Shown here piece after piece: positions 8,338 through 15,584 of a stretch of 64,000 nt of DNA; the first letter of the stretch is position 1, and each line of letters begins with the position of its first letter. The position numbers were made by a program, and so were the translations under genes. The DNA comes from Paenibacillus oryzisoli (lineage in GTDB: Bacteria > Bacillota > Bacilli > Paenibacillales > NBRC-103111), in assembly GCF_001653565.1 (NCBI RefSeq), contig NZ_LYPB01000048.1, positions 62,001 to 126,000 of the forward strand. Reading direction: 5' to 3'. The notes beneath the pieces were generated by a model. The model was not told where the DNA came from, ran no database searches, and saw only the letters and a program-made list of their open reading frames with translations.

Positions 8338-8920
8338 AGTAGATCCACCTGCCTCCCGTAAAAATGTTATAACCAACAAACCGAAGCGATGCTTCCCACT
8401 TCTCCGAGGAGAAGACCACTTGATTGCCTAGACGTAGCGCATCCAATTTGCGACCGCGTGTGTTGCGTAAAATTTGATCATAAAACCAATGTACATCTCT
8501 ATTTAATTGTACTGCTTCTTCAATAATCCGTCCAGTGTCCCCATCCGCCATAGGCCCAATAATAATATCTGGGTGCTTGTGACAAGGATCCGCTTCTCCC
8601 TTTTGCATCACACGGCGGTGTGACATGACAAATTCGGCCCATGCTAAGGAATCACTTAAAAAGATGAGCGGATCCATCTTCGCAGGTATTGAAATCAATT
8701 CAATTTCAAGCACACAAGCAAGTTCGGTCCCCATGAAGGAGCGGGCTGCTGCCTTGCGGGCCCAATTTCGTGCCTGTGCTGCTGAGATCGTTGTATAGAA
8801 TCCTTCGCCGAAATCACGGCCAGGGCGCCAATACCGGCTATCTAATAATTTACTTTGAAAAAGGTTGACGAGATTATCCGTTGTTCCATGATATAAACGT
8901 TGTGGTGTTATTATATCCAT
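8306..8920 (-). CDS. DUF3990 protein, ADP-ribosyltransferase-like
   Basis: This 204-residue protein matches the DUF3990 pattern: YHGT near the N-terminus (residues 10-13), DFGEGFYTT with AQARNWA (37-54), DIIIGPMADGDTG (118-130), and GNQVVF followed by SEKW (165-175). In this family the fold is that of ADP-ribosyltransferases; the likely catalytic trio is His11, Tyr42 and Gln167 (H-Y-[E/Q] class). It has no signal peptide, so it should act in the cytoplasm, probably modifying a protein or nucleic acid with ADP-ribose from NAD. AGAGGA seven bases upstream supports the ATG at 8920. It overlaps the small gene at 8041-8337, an arrangement like type II toxin-antitoxin pairs. Family membership is fairly sure; the activity and target are inference. 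Confidence 0.75.
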   Translation of the reverse strand: MDIITPQRLYHGTTDNLVNLFQSKLLDSRYWRPGRDFGEGFYTTISAAQARNWARKAAARSFMGTELACVLEIELISIPAKMDPLIFLSDSLAWAEFVMSHRRVMQKGEADPCHKHPDIIIGPMADGDTGRIIEEAVQLNRDVHWFYDQILRNTRGRKLDALRLGNQVVFSSEKWEASLRFVGYNIFTGGRWIYYENTSSAESI

Positions 8921-8958
8921 TTCGTTTTCCTCTGAAACCCCTTTCCCTTCAAAATAGG

Positions 8959-9942
8959 CTAGTAAGGACCACGAATATGCTCGTGCACATCTGTCGTATA
9001 GAAACTCTTCAAACGAACTAGCTCTTCCGAACTGAATGCTGGAACATCAAGAGTAGCTAGATTATCTTCAATCTGCTTGACGTTCTTGAAACCAGGGATA
9101 ATACATGTAATGTGGGGATTCTCCAATATCCAACGCATCGCAGCACGCGCCATGTTCCCGCGACCTTCGCCAATCCAAGCCAGATCCTGCGCAAGTTCCA
9201 CCCCTTTGGTAAAAGGCAGCCCAGCAAACGTCTCACCAACATTGAATTGGTCACCATTCGCATTGAAATTACGGTGATCGTCGGCTGCAAATGTGCTAGA
9301 TGTCGTGAATTTCCCTGTCAGTAAGCCACTGGCCAGCGGAAGTCGAACGAGAATACCTACCCCAGCAGCGTGAGCTTGCGGGAAGAGGTTGTTTGCAGGC
9401 TTTTGACGGAACAAGTTAAAGATCACTTGCAGCGCCTTGACACCAGGAACAGTTAGACAGAATAATCCTTCCTCAACCGTCTCTACGCTTACGCCGTAGT
9501 GCCGAATCTTTCCTTCCGCTTTCAATTTCTCAAGCACTTCGAACACAGAGCCATCCTTCAATATCGCCAGCGGTGGACAGTGAATTTGATACAAGTCGAT
9601 CCGTTCCCGATTCAACCGTTTCAAGCTATTCTCTGCGAATTGGCGAACCGTTTGCTCTGAGTAGGTCGCAAGATCATGAATATCACCTGAACGGCAAAAC
9701 TTCGTAGCGATGTGGATCTCGTCTTCTCTTCCTTTCGTCGCTTTCGCTAGAAGCTCTTCTGCATGACCGGAACCATATACATCCGCTGTATCAAAAAAGT
9801 TCACTCCAGCCTCCATGGCACGGTGCAACCCTCGAATTGATTCATCGTCATTCGCCTCACCCCAGCCTCCACCAATAGCCCATGTACCGAAGCTAACCTC
9901 ACTAATCCGAAGTTCTGTATCGCCTAATTGACGGTATTTCAT
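8959..9942 (-). CDS. aldo/keto reductase
   Basis: This 327-residue cytosolic NADPH-dependent oxidoreductase of the AKR superfamily is a TIM barrel reducing aldehydes or ketones. The tetrad is intact: Asp51 and Tyr56 in FFDTADVYGSG, Lys81 in ATK and His121 in DLYQIHCPP. The C-terminal cofactor region (CIIPGFKNVKQIEDNLA) is also normal. The frame is open to a GTG at 9951, but GAGGAG sits eight bases before the ATG at 9942. It is closest in look to the YhdN/IolS-type general reductases. It is the last gene before the unit at 8.0-8.9 kb and has no evident functional tie to it. Confidence 0.88.
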   Translation of the reverse strand: MKYRQLGDTELRISEVSFGTWAIGGGWGEANDDESIRGLHRAMEAGVNFFDTADVYGSGHAEELLAKATKGREDEIHIATKFCRSGDIHDLATYSEQTVRQFAENSLKRLNRERIDLYQIHCPPLAILKDGSVFEVLEKLKAEGKIRHYGVSVETVEEGLFCLTVPGVKALQVIFNLFRQKPANNLFPQAHAAGVGILVRLPLASGLLTGKFTTSSTFAADDHRNFNANGDQFNVGETFAGLPFTKGVELAQDLAWIGEGRGNMARAAMRWILENPHITCIIPGFKNVKQIEDNLATLDVPAFSSEELVRLKSFYTTDVHEHIRGPY

Positions 9943-10040
9943 CGTTCCCACTCCTCTATGTAGTTGTGATCATGCGAGTACTAATGATTTCATCTAACAT
10001 CACTTCGCCATAGGATAAGAGGAAACCTCCCTATTTATGC

Positions 10041-10072
10041 AAAAAAGGGATTCCGCATATACCGGAAACCCT
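10041..10072 (-). terminator. terminator after the GIY-YIG gene
   Basis: AAGGGTTTCCGG and its partner CGGAATCCCTT form a stem that runs into TTTTTT on the minus strand, about 25 bases after the stop at 10097. Confidence 0.8.
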
Positions 10073-10096
10073 TCACTGTTCGTGGAAATTGCTATA

Positions 10097-10480
10097 TTAA
10101 CGTTTACGTTTATTATAACCTTTCTCCTCATACGGCTCTAACTTCTCTAACCATAGTTCAAGTAAGGCATCAACCTCCGTTCGATAACTCTTCAAATCCG
10201 CGGCATCCAACATGATTTCATCCCGTGGCTCAATACGATCCAGCACCTCAAACACGAACACTTGGCCACCGAACGTCGTCCAGTCCTTTTGTAGCTCATT
10301 GAACGTATTCGTATTCATTTGCTTACAAAATTCAAGTCGATTTCTCATCCCATCTAGATCCATACTGCCATTTACAAATATTTTATTATTCTGCGTATTG
10401 CGAATTTGATAAACACCCATGGCCCGAAATGTTTGTTTATAATTCGTCGCAAGCTCTTTTTTCTGCTGTTTGTCTAGCAT
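10097..10480 (-). CDS. GIY-YIG-like nuclease family protein
   Basis: This is a small protein of about 127 residues with a GIY-YIG-like core: GVYQI (residues 22-26) and IFVNGS (34-39) take the place of GIY and YIG, followed by a helix with Arg (GMRNRLEF) and a later acidic residue in VFEVLDRIEPRDE. The domain normally cuts DNA with one metal ion; whether this short stand-alone version is an active nuclease is unclear. A TTG at 10489 overlaps the upstream stop codon, and the ATG at 10480 has GGGG about 11 bases before it; I prefer the ATG. It is translated from the same mRNA as the DUF6530 gene, whose stop overlaps this start region. Confidence 0.65.
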   Translation of the reverse strand: MLDKQQKKELATNYKQTFRAMGVYQIRNTQNNKIFVNGSMDLDGMRNRLEFCKQMNTNTFNELQKDWTTFGGQVFVFEVLDRIEPRDEIMLDAADLKSYRTEVDALLELWLEKLEPYEEKGYNKRKR

Positions 10481-10485
10481 GTTGT

Positions 10486-10968
10486 TCAATACCCCATTTC
10501 TTTTAAAATCCTGGAAAGCGTGCTCAAGCGTTCCCCGATCAATTCTCCATCCTCACTCAATGCTTGGCTAAAAAGCTTGATATCTTCGTTAATTTTCTCA
10601 TTATCGGTGCATACGCCTACCGTCATTGCGTCGCCTTGCAGACCGATGCGGTCAATAACTGGATTCTCTGGATTATAGCCATTCTCATATCGATAAGCGT
10701 CCTCTTGGAAATGAAGCTTCGTGCGGCATACAAGGATAGCTAAATCTAAGACACGGTGCAAAGGTAACTCCTCGGATTGGCGTGACCATTTCTCGCCGGT
10801 ATAGCGCCATACCTTAGCCGAAATATCAACCTTTCCTCTGTCGTTCCACTGCGCTAGTCCTAGAGAAAGACCTTGTGTATCCGTGCTTTGCGTGTATCTA
10901 CCGTCAATATTGGCATAGTTCTCAGCCACGATGACAGGTTTATGTTTGAGTGTTGTTGGAATTTTCAT
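10486..10968 (-). CDS. DUF6530 family protein
   Basis: This 160-residue protein is very close to a conserved Bacillota family that I recall as DUF6530 (HKPVIVAENYANIDGRY near the start, then LSLGLAQWNDRGKVDISAKV and SRQSEELPLHRVLDLAI). It has no signal peptide or membrane segment. Its function is not known to me. GGAGG before the ATG at 10968 is a good ribosome binding site. The stop codon overlaps the first possible start of the GIY-YIG gene, so the two form a bicistron. A compact set of TTAGTAA/TTACTAA repeats sits just upstream and may be an operator. Confidence 0.7.
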   Translation of the reverse strand: MKIPTTLKHKPVIVAENYANIDGRYTQSTDTQGLSLGLAQWNDRGKVDISAKVWRYTGEKWSRQSEELPLHRVLDLAILVCRTKLHFQEDAYRYENGYNPENPVIDRIGLQGDAMTVGVCTDNEKINEDIKLFSQALSEDGELIGERLSTLSRILKEMGY

Positions 10969-11009
10969 TTGTGTATACCTCCAAGTTTAAAGTCAGGCTT
11001 CGTATCAAT

Positions 11010-11033
11010 TTAGTAATTTACTAATTTACTAAA
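11010..11033. promoter_or_regulatory. TTAGTAA/TTACTAA repeats, likely operator
   Basis: TTAGTAA-T-TTACTAA (11010-11024) is a perfect 15-bp palindrome and is followed directly by a second TTTACTAAA half-site. It lies about 45 bases upstream of the DUF6530 start at 10968, where the promoter should be. The spacing of three half-sites suggests a dimeric repressor, possibly MarR-type. The regulator is not known. Confidence 0.5.
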
Positions 11034-11187
11034 ATGAACCGATGACTGAAGTATACCGCAGCTTCTTTTTCAAGTCAATGGACGCCTCCCTGAATGGTAT
11101 AGCAATTATTAGGGAATTCCCCACATCTGGATACCTCACCGTGCGTGGTATATCAGACGGCGGTCAATTCTATAGACGCTAAATTGC

Positions 11188-11225
11188 AAAAAAACACAGA
11201 ACTCCCCGAAAGGAAGGCCTGTGTT
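11188..11225 (-). terminator. terminator of the MerR gene
   Basis: AACACAG and CTGTGTT pair around an inner GC-rich hairpin and run into a T-tract on the minus strand. It begins 12 bases after the stop at 11237. The stretch 11034-11187 holds nothing else I can name. Confidence 0.65.
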
Positions 11226-11236
11226 ACATGTCCTGC

Positions 11237-11665
11237 TTATCCAATACTTCTTACTTGCGGTAACTTCTTCGTGGGATCAGCAAGCACGCATGCCTCTGGC
11301 AGCATGTTGCCTGAAGACAATTTTGAATCAATCACATCTAGAATCATTTGCAACGAATTAATCTGATGTTGGATGTTCTCCTTATGTTGGTTCAGCTTAA
11401 CTTGTAGATCTGGATGTTCGATCAAATTAGACTCTGCAGTCAAACCTAGAAAAGGTTTCATTTCATCCAAGGACATACCCGTCTTCTTCAGACAAGTGAT
11501 TAATTTCATTACAGCAAGATCTTCCGAGTGATAGATTCGATGGCGGTTATTCTTCCGATCCGGCTGAGGTAACAGTCCGATTTTTTCATAATAACGAATC
11601 GTATCTTCCGACAAAGCCGATTGTATCGCTGCTTCTTTAATTGAAAAACCTGTCGCCTCACTCAT
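11237..11665 (-). CDS. MerR-family transcriptional regulator
   Basis: This DNA-binding dimer of 142 residues has the MerR winged-helix domain (about 5-72; FSIKEAAIQSALSEDTIRYY, then KIGLLPQPDRKNNRHRIYH) and a long dimerisation helix (about 80-120). It lacks a rich C-terminal cysteine cluster for metals but has one Cys near the end (EACVLADP), as in NmlR/AdhR-like regulators that sense reactive aldehydes. The frame opens at a TTG, but GGGAG lies nine bases before the ATG at 11665. It is divergent from the dehydrogenase at 11831. Both promoters have the 19-base spacer typical of MerR control, so it probably regulates itself and that gene. Confidence 0.88.
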   Translation of the reverse strand: MSEATGFSIKEAAIQSALSEDTIRYYEKIGLLPQPDRKNNRHRIYHSEDLAVMKLITCLKKTGMSLDEMKPFLGLTAESNLIEHPDLQVKLNQHKENIQHQINSLQMILDVIDSKLSSGNMLPEACVLADPTKKLPQVRSIG

Positions 11666-11697
11666 CAACGCCAACTCCCTTTATCCCATATTGATCC

Positions 11698-11728
11698 ATT
11701 ATAAAACTTGGAGTTAACTCGAAGTCAA
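11698..11728 (-). promoter_or_regulatory. MerR-type promoter for the regulator gene
   Basis: On the minus strand TTGACT (11728-11723) and TATAAT (11703-11698) are separated by 19 bases. The spacer and flanks carry the dyad ACTTCGAGTT/AACTCCAAGT at 11706-11725. A 19-bp spacer is too long for ordinary sigma-A promoters and is the hallmark of promoters untwisted by MerR-family activators. Confidence 0.75.
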
Positions 11729-11753
11729 CACCTAAATAATTTCATCACATGAG

Positions 11754-11784
11754 TTGACTTCGAGTCGACTTCAAGTTGTATAGT
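11754..11784 (+). promoter_or_regulatory. MerR-type promoter for the dehydrogenase gene
   Basis: TTGACT (11754-11759) and TATAGT (11779-11784) are separated by 19 bases with the dyad ACTTCGAGTC/GACTTCAAGT at 11757-11776. The dyad matches the one on the opposite strand upstream of the regulator, so one protein should act on both. Confidence 0.75.
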
Positions 11785-11830
11785 CAAATCCATACACCAA
11801 CACATGCTTTGAATATGGAGGAAAATAAAC

Positions 11831-12676
11831 ATGACTACGAATCTTTCTGGTAAAGTCGTACTAATTACAGGCGCCAGCAGCGGGATTGGGTTAGCCCTGA
11901 CTCATCGGATGCTCCAAGAAGACGCGCACATCATTGCGCTAATACGCACAGAATTCCCTGCAGACGATCTACCGATCCAAACAGCTATAGGAACGCGCCA
12001 ATTGCGTGTCTACCGAGCGGATTTGAGTGATTTTGCAAGTTTAAGGGTTGCGTTAGAGCTAATAAAAACCAATGAGGAGAAGATTGATCTCCTTTTCAAT
12101 AATGCAGGTGGCAGCTTTCATGAGCTCATGTTTTCAAAGCAAGGTCGAGAGCTCCATTATGAGCTACAAACCGTCGTTCCCTATATTATTACGATGGAGT
12201 TATTGACACTGTTGAAGAAGGGGACGTTGAAAAGAGTTGTGCATACTTCCACCAATGCGTTCAATACGATGACGCGTTTTGACCCTGATACCTTAGATAG
12301 TCCCACGAATTTCAAACAACTATTCGGTCCCTATGCGGCATCTAAACTCGCGCTATCCTTATGGACACAAGAACTTGCTCCACAGTTGGCCAATGAAGGA
12401 ATTACCATGATAACCGTTGACCCTGGCGGCAACAATACAATTCGCCCGGGTAAAAAATCAGGCATACCCTTCTATCTCAAGCCCATTATCCTGTTATTTT
12501 TTCCACATCCTAGCAAAGGAGCCTCTCTGCTCTATCAAGGTGCCTTAGGTCACCATATGCGCGGAGCCTATTTGACAAATAACAAGCATGTTAAATTGAG
12601 ATTCGTCCAACATGCACCAAGGGTGCTAGAGAAGGTTCGTGATGTTTACGAGTATACGTACAAACAACTTGGGTAA
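11831..12676 (+). CDS. short-chain dehydrogenase/reductase (SDR)
   Basis: This cytosolic NAD(P)-dependent oxidoreductase of 281 residues has the cofactor motif TGASSGIG (13-20), NNAG (90-93), a catalytic Ser/Thr at 140-141 and Tyr168-x-x-x-Lys172 (YAASK). The C-terminal part (HPSKGASLLYQGAL) resembles the retinol-dehydrogenase/WW-oxidoreductase-like SDRs. GGAGG upstream supports the ATG at 11831. It is divergent from the MerR gene and preceded by a 19-bp-spacer promoter, so its expression is probably induced by the signal that regulator senses, likely an electrophile or aldehyde. The substrate is not known. Confidence 0.85.
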   Translation: MTTNLSGKVVLITGASSGIGLALTHRMLQEDAHIIALIRTEFPADDLPIQTAIGTRQLRVYRADLSDFASLRVALELIKTNEEKIDLLFNNAGGSFHELMFSKQGRELHYELQTVVPYIITMELLTLLKKGTLKRVVHTSTNAFNTMTRFDPDTLDSPTNFKQLFGPYAASKLALSLWTQELAPQLANEGITMITVDPGGNNTIRPGKKSGIPFYLKPIILLFFPHPSKGASLLYQGALGHHMRGAYLTNNKHVKLRFVQHAPRVLEKVRDVYEYTYKQLG

Positions 12677-12710
12677 TAATGAAAAGACGCGAACGGCGTT
12701 GCCCATACAG

Positions 12711-12757
12711 AAAAACACCTGTAATCGTGCTTAATTAGCACATTTACAGGTGTTTTT
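12711..12757. terminator. bidirectional terminator
   Basis: AAAAACACCTGTAA and TTACAGGTGTTTTT pair perfectly, with an inner GTGC/GCAC step and a short AT loop. T-tracts are present on both strands. It lies between the convergent dehydrogenase (ends 12676) and GNAT gene (ends 12767). Confidence 0.9.
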
Positions 12758-12766
12758 CCTACTCTC

Positions 12767-13222
12767 CTATAAGTCCTGACTTAGGCGGATCATATCGCGG
12801 CATTGAATCCCATTTTCAAAGATAGGTTCCTTATAATGCCTTGTAAAGAAATCAAGATCTACGCCATAAATGCGAAATCCACACTTCTGATAGAGACTCA
12901 ACTGCTGAACTCCAGAATTGCCTGTACCGATCTCAATCGTTTTATAATGGAGTGTTCTTGCTGTTTCTACAGCGTGCTTCACTAATTCCTTCCCATACCC
13001 ACGGCCTTGTTTCTTCGTAAGAACCGCAATATTCACCAGTTCAACCGTCTTCGGCCTCGTCGGAAGCAGTAAATATGCACCGACAATTTCATGGTTTTCC
13101 TCCAGTACGAAGCATTTGCTTTGGTACACATAAGACTCAACCATCGCAAGTTCCGGATCAGCTAGAAGAAATAAATGAATCGGATACTCCTCTGTTAACT
13201 CTAATTCTCGAATTTGCAACAT
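12767..13222 (-). CDS. GNAT-family N-acetyltransferase
   Basis: This cytosolic protein of about 151 residues has the GNAT fold. The acetyl-CoA pyrophosphate loop QGRGYGKEL is at residues 72-80, after the strand VELVNIAV, and the C-terminal half has the usual GNSGVQQLSLYQKCGFRI motif. Such enzymes acetylate amines on small molecules or protein N-termini; the acceptor is not evident. The frame opens at 13237, but GGAGG sits eight bases before the ATG at 13222. It is a single gene sharing a terminator with the convergent dehydrogenase. Confidence 0.85.
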   Translation of the reverse strand: MLQIRELELTEEYPIHLFLLADPELAMVESYVYQSKCFVLEENHEIVGAYLLLPTRPKTVELVNIAVLTKKQGRGYGKELVKHAVETARTLHYKTIEIGTGNSGVQQLSLYQKCGFRIYGVDLDFFTRHYKEPIFENGIQCRDMIRLSQDL

Positions 13223-13504
13223 TCTGTGTGCCTCCATCCTATTGTGATGTGGGTTTCAGAAGTGAAACTTTGCGAAAATCATCTCTGCGACATCCCATAC
13301 TCCTATTTTATCATGCCTAATGACCCTTTATTTGTAAAGAATAAGTAGAATTCAATTTTTCCCAATTCGTGCGTATTCTTCTTGCAGCAAGTCATCCAAC
13401 ATAGAAGAGTGTCAATTCATCAATCGAGGCGCCTATAGAGACGGTTGTCTCCACTTCGAAGAAACGGAACGTGGTTCCGCTAAAGTTACGATTGCCCATC
13501 GCAC
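13223..13504. other. gene-free stretch with small hairpins
   Basis: No gene is evident. It holds the promoter region of the GNAT gene and two short hairpins (GAGAC-GGTT-GTCTC near 13438 and GGAAC-GT-GGTTCC near 13468). I cannot assign a function to them. Confidence 0.4.
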
Positions 13505-13532
13505 AAAAAAAAACGCTGCCATAAGGCAGCCG
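13505..13532 (-). terminator. terminator of the DUF1871 bicistron
   Basis: GCGGCTGCC-TTAT-GGCAGCG on the minus strand is followed by nine T residues, directly behind the stop at 13537. Confidence 0.9.
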
Positions 13533-13536
13533 CAAC

Positions 13537-13797
13537 TTAATTATATGTAATTTTGAGGCCCAATTCCGCGGCGCGCACTAGAGCAGCGTCAGAGAATTTC
13601 GGCTTTTTGTATTTGACTTCGAACTCTTCCTTCGTCAGCGGTGTCCAATTGAAATCACGATTCTGGTATACCCAGGTTTTCGTCCCCCAATCAACATGGA
13701 TAGTGCGACTCGCTACCTTTTTCACAACGCCAATTTCAAGAATGACACCTGTTTTACCAAAAAACTTCGCGCAGTACTTTCCAACCATTTCACTCAT
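13537..13797 (-). CDS. hypothetical protein, 86 aa
   Basis: I do not recognise this small basic protein. Its central part (KTGVILEIGVVKKVASRTIH, then VDWGTKTWVYQNRDFNW) looks like an all-beta, SH3/KOW-like module of the sort that binds nucleic acid or protein, but this is only a resemblance. The frame is open to 13818; GAGGA eight bases before the ATG at 13797 selects that start, which lies inside the last codons of the upstream gene (8-base overlap). It is therefore translated together with the DUF1871 gene, and a strong terminator follows. Confidence 0.6.
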   Translation of the reverse strand: MSEMVGKYCAKFFGKTGVILEIGVVKKVASRTIHVDWGTKTWVYQNRDFNWTPLTKEEFEVKYKKPKFSDAALVRAAELGLKITYN

Positions 13798-14188
13798 TCG
13801 AAACATCCTCATTTCCATTAGTCAAATCACGCAATATGCCAATTGCAATTTCAAACGTTTCCTCATCTGACTGAAATTCATCCAGAAAGGCTTTACTAAA
13901 TAGACGCTGGATCTCTTGTCCCAATCCTGCAACACTAATATCTTCCATATGCTTGATTATATAAACGGTAATGCTGCGAGCCTCACCATCGTATTCATCC
14001 TCTTGACTTCCAACTTCTAATAATTGTATTGGATCCCACTGATCCAAATGATATTTCACAACGCCAATGATTGGCGACGGGTCGAATGGTAAGGATGCTA
14101 AGTACTTATTCTCTTTCCGTATTTCATTCTTTATACTCCAAAGCATATAATTCATCTGGGTTTCTTGCGATACAGCACGAAATTTCAC
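13790..14188 (-). CDS. DUF1871-like protein
   Basis: This 132-residue cytosolic protein has a C-terminal part that fits the DUF1871 pattern: VVKYHLDQWDPIQLL, then DEYDGEARSI, a run of helices, and AFLDEFQSDEETFEIA. The function of the family is not known. The N-terminal 40 residues are extra. The start is a GTG at 14188 with AAAGGAGG eight bases upstream. It is the first gene of a two-gene unit. The 450-base region upstream holds two perfect palindromes (14327-14341 and 14544-14562) that are good operator candidates for this unit. Confidence 0.6.
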   Translation of the reverse strand: MKFRAVSQETQMNYMLWSIKNEIRKENKYLASLPFDPSPIIGVVKYHLDQWDPIQLLEVGSQEDEYDGEARSITVYIIKHMEDISVAGLGQEIQRLFSKAFLDEFQSDEETFEIAIGILRDLTNGNEDVSNE

Positions 14189-14326
14189 AACGTTGGCCTC
14201 CTTTGTCGGACACCAGCTTAATCTGCCGATTCCGTCTCCATCAGAGCAACTCGCTGCAGTGTCGCATCTAGCAGTTTATCACGTATGCTGTGTGATGCCA
14301 ACTTTTTATTGTTTATCTCATGAATT

Positions 14327-14341
14327 ATTAATGGCATTAAT
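14327..14341. promoter_or_regulatory. palindrome ATTAATG-N-CATTAAT, copy 1
   Basis: ATTAATG-G-CATTAAT is perfectly symmetrical around one base. It lies 139 bases upstream of the GTG at 14188. The same 15-bp motif recurs at 14546-14560 and 50475-50489. Confidence 0.6.
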
Positions 14342-14543
14342 TATATAACAACTCATTTGTGCCTACGATTTCTACTATCTTTTCAATCTTCTAATTCCAA
14401 CCAAATACCGCACCTATGCCTACGTATCAAAGGGAATCCATGAATGTAACAGGCGACAACAACAAATGTAACGCCTTTATAAAGAATTGCAACCCCATCA
14501 GGTTAGTAGAGTTTAATCACTCTTGATAGATACTTAACGACAC

Positions 14544-14562
14544 TAATTAATGTCATTAATTA
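14544..14562. promoter_or_regulatory. palindrome ATTAATG-N-CATTAAT, copy 2
   Basis: TAATTAATG-T-CATTAATTA has perfect 9-bp arms and contains the core ATTAATG-T-CATTAAT at 14546-14560. The rest of 14189-14601 holds no gene that I can support. Confidence 0.6.
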
Positions 14563-14601
14563 AATTCTACTCCTTTACCACCCAAATGTCGCTATTCAAA
14601 C

Positions 14602-14629
14602 AAAAAACAGCCCCTCTACAGAGTGACTG
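14602..14629 (-). terminator. terminator of the methylcitrate operon
   Basis: CAGTCACTCT-GT-AGAGGGGCTG on the minus strand forms a stem with one mismatch and runs into TTTTTTG. It lies 18 bases after the stop at 14647, the end of the seven-gene operon. Confidence 0.8.
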
Positions 14630-14646
14630 CCAAGCAACCTTCAACT

Positions 14647-15495
14647 TCAATACGTATAAAATCCTTGCCCTGACTTGCGTCCAAGTCGCCCCGCCTTCAC
14701 ATATTTCCTGAGGAGCGGACAAGGCCGATATTTGGCATCCTTAAATCCTTCATAGAGTATTTCCATGATCGATAAACATGTGTCCAACCCAATGAAATCA
14801 GCAAGTTCCAGCGGTCCCATCGGATGGTTCATCCCAAGCTTCATCACCGTATCTACAGCTTCCACCGTTGCTACGCCCTCATATACAGTAAAAATGGCTT
14901 CATTAATCATCGGCATTAAAATCCGATTCGATACGAATCCAGGGAAATCCTGAACTTCTACAGGAGTTTTTCCCAGTTCCTTACTCAACTGAAAGACCGT
15001 ATCGAATACGATCTGAGACGTTTCGAGACCACGAATGATTTCGATCAAGGGCATTACAGGAACCGGGTTCATGAAATGCATCCCGATAACTTGCGAAGGA
15101 CGCGTTGTTGCCGCAGCAATCTCCGTGATGGGCAGAGATGAGGTATTCGTTGCCAGTATGACATCAGGGGGACAAATTTCATCTAGCTTCCGAAATAATG
15201 CCGTTTTCCATGCCATATTCTCGGATATCGCCTCGATCACAAGATCCACTTCTGCAGCCTGTTCAATATCTCCTGTCGGTAGAATGCGGCTCAGAAGACT
15301 TTCTTTCGCTTCCTCCGTCAACTTCCCTTTCGCAACACTTCGTTCTAAATGTTTACGGATCGCCAACATGCCTTTATCGATCAAAGCCAGCGATAGATCA
15401 TGCCAAAGTACCTTGCGGTGGGCAGATGCAGCCACTTGCGCGATGCCGCTCCCCATCTGCCCTGCCCCAATTACCAGGATGGTTTGTATAGACAT
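14647..15495 (-). CDS. mmgB: 3-hydroxybutyryl-CoA dehydrogenase
   Basis: This 282-residue NAD-dependent enzyme oxidises (S)-3-hydroxyacyl-CoA to 3-oxoacyl-CoA in the cytoplasm. The Rossmann motif GAGQMGSG is at residues 10-17. The family signature with the catalytic His is IGMHFMNPVPVMPLIE, and DFPGFVSNRILMPMINEA and MNHPMGPLELADFIGLD follow in the usual places. The length is normal. GGGG about ten bases upstream supports the ATG at 15495. It is the last gene of the operon. In Bacillus subtilis the equivalent mmgB sits with mmgA, mmgC, mmgD and mmgE in a mother-cell operon, and the gene content here matches closely although the order is different. Confidence 0.92.
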   Translation of the reverse strand: MSIQTILVIGAGQMGSGIAQVAASAHRKVLWHDLSLALIDKGMLAIRKHLERSVAKGKLTEEAKESLLSRILPTGDIEQAAEVDLVIEAISENMAWKTALFRKLDEICPPDVILATNTSSLPITEIAAATTRPSQVIGMHFMNPVPVMPLIEIIRGLETSQIVFDTVFQLSKELGKTPVEVQDFPGFVSNRILMPMINEAIFTVYEGVATVEAVDTVMKLGMNHPMGPLELADFIGLDTCLSIMEILYEGFKDAKYRPCPLLRKYVKAGRLGRKSGQGFYTY

Positions 15496-15584
15496 CGTTC
15501 ATCGCCCCTACTGCTTCATTAAACTGACCTACTCAACGAACGCCTGTCAGTGTTATTCTGTCACTCACTTACTCTTTCACTCCG

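Noticed and set aside
10097..10968. DUF6530/GIY-YIG pair as an anti-phage defence system
   Set aside because: No other defence genes nearby and no evidence for the role beyond a nuclease-like fold.
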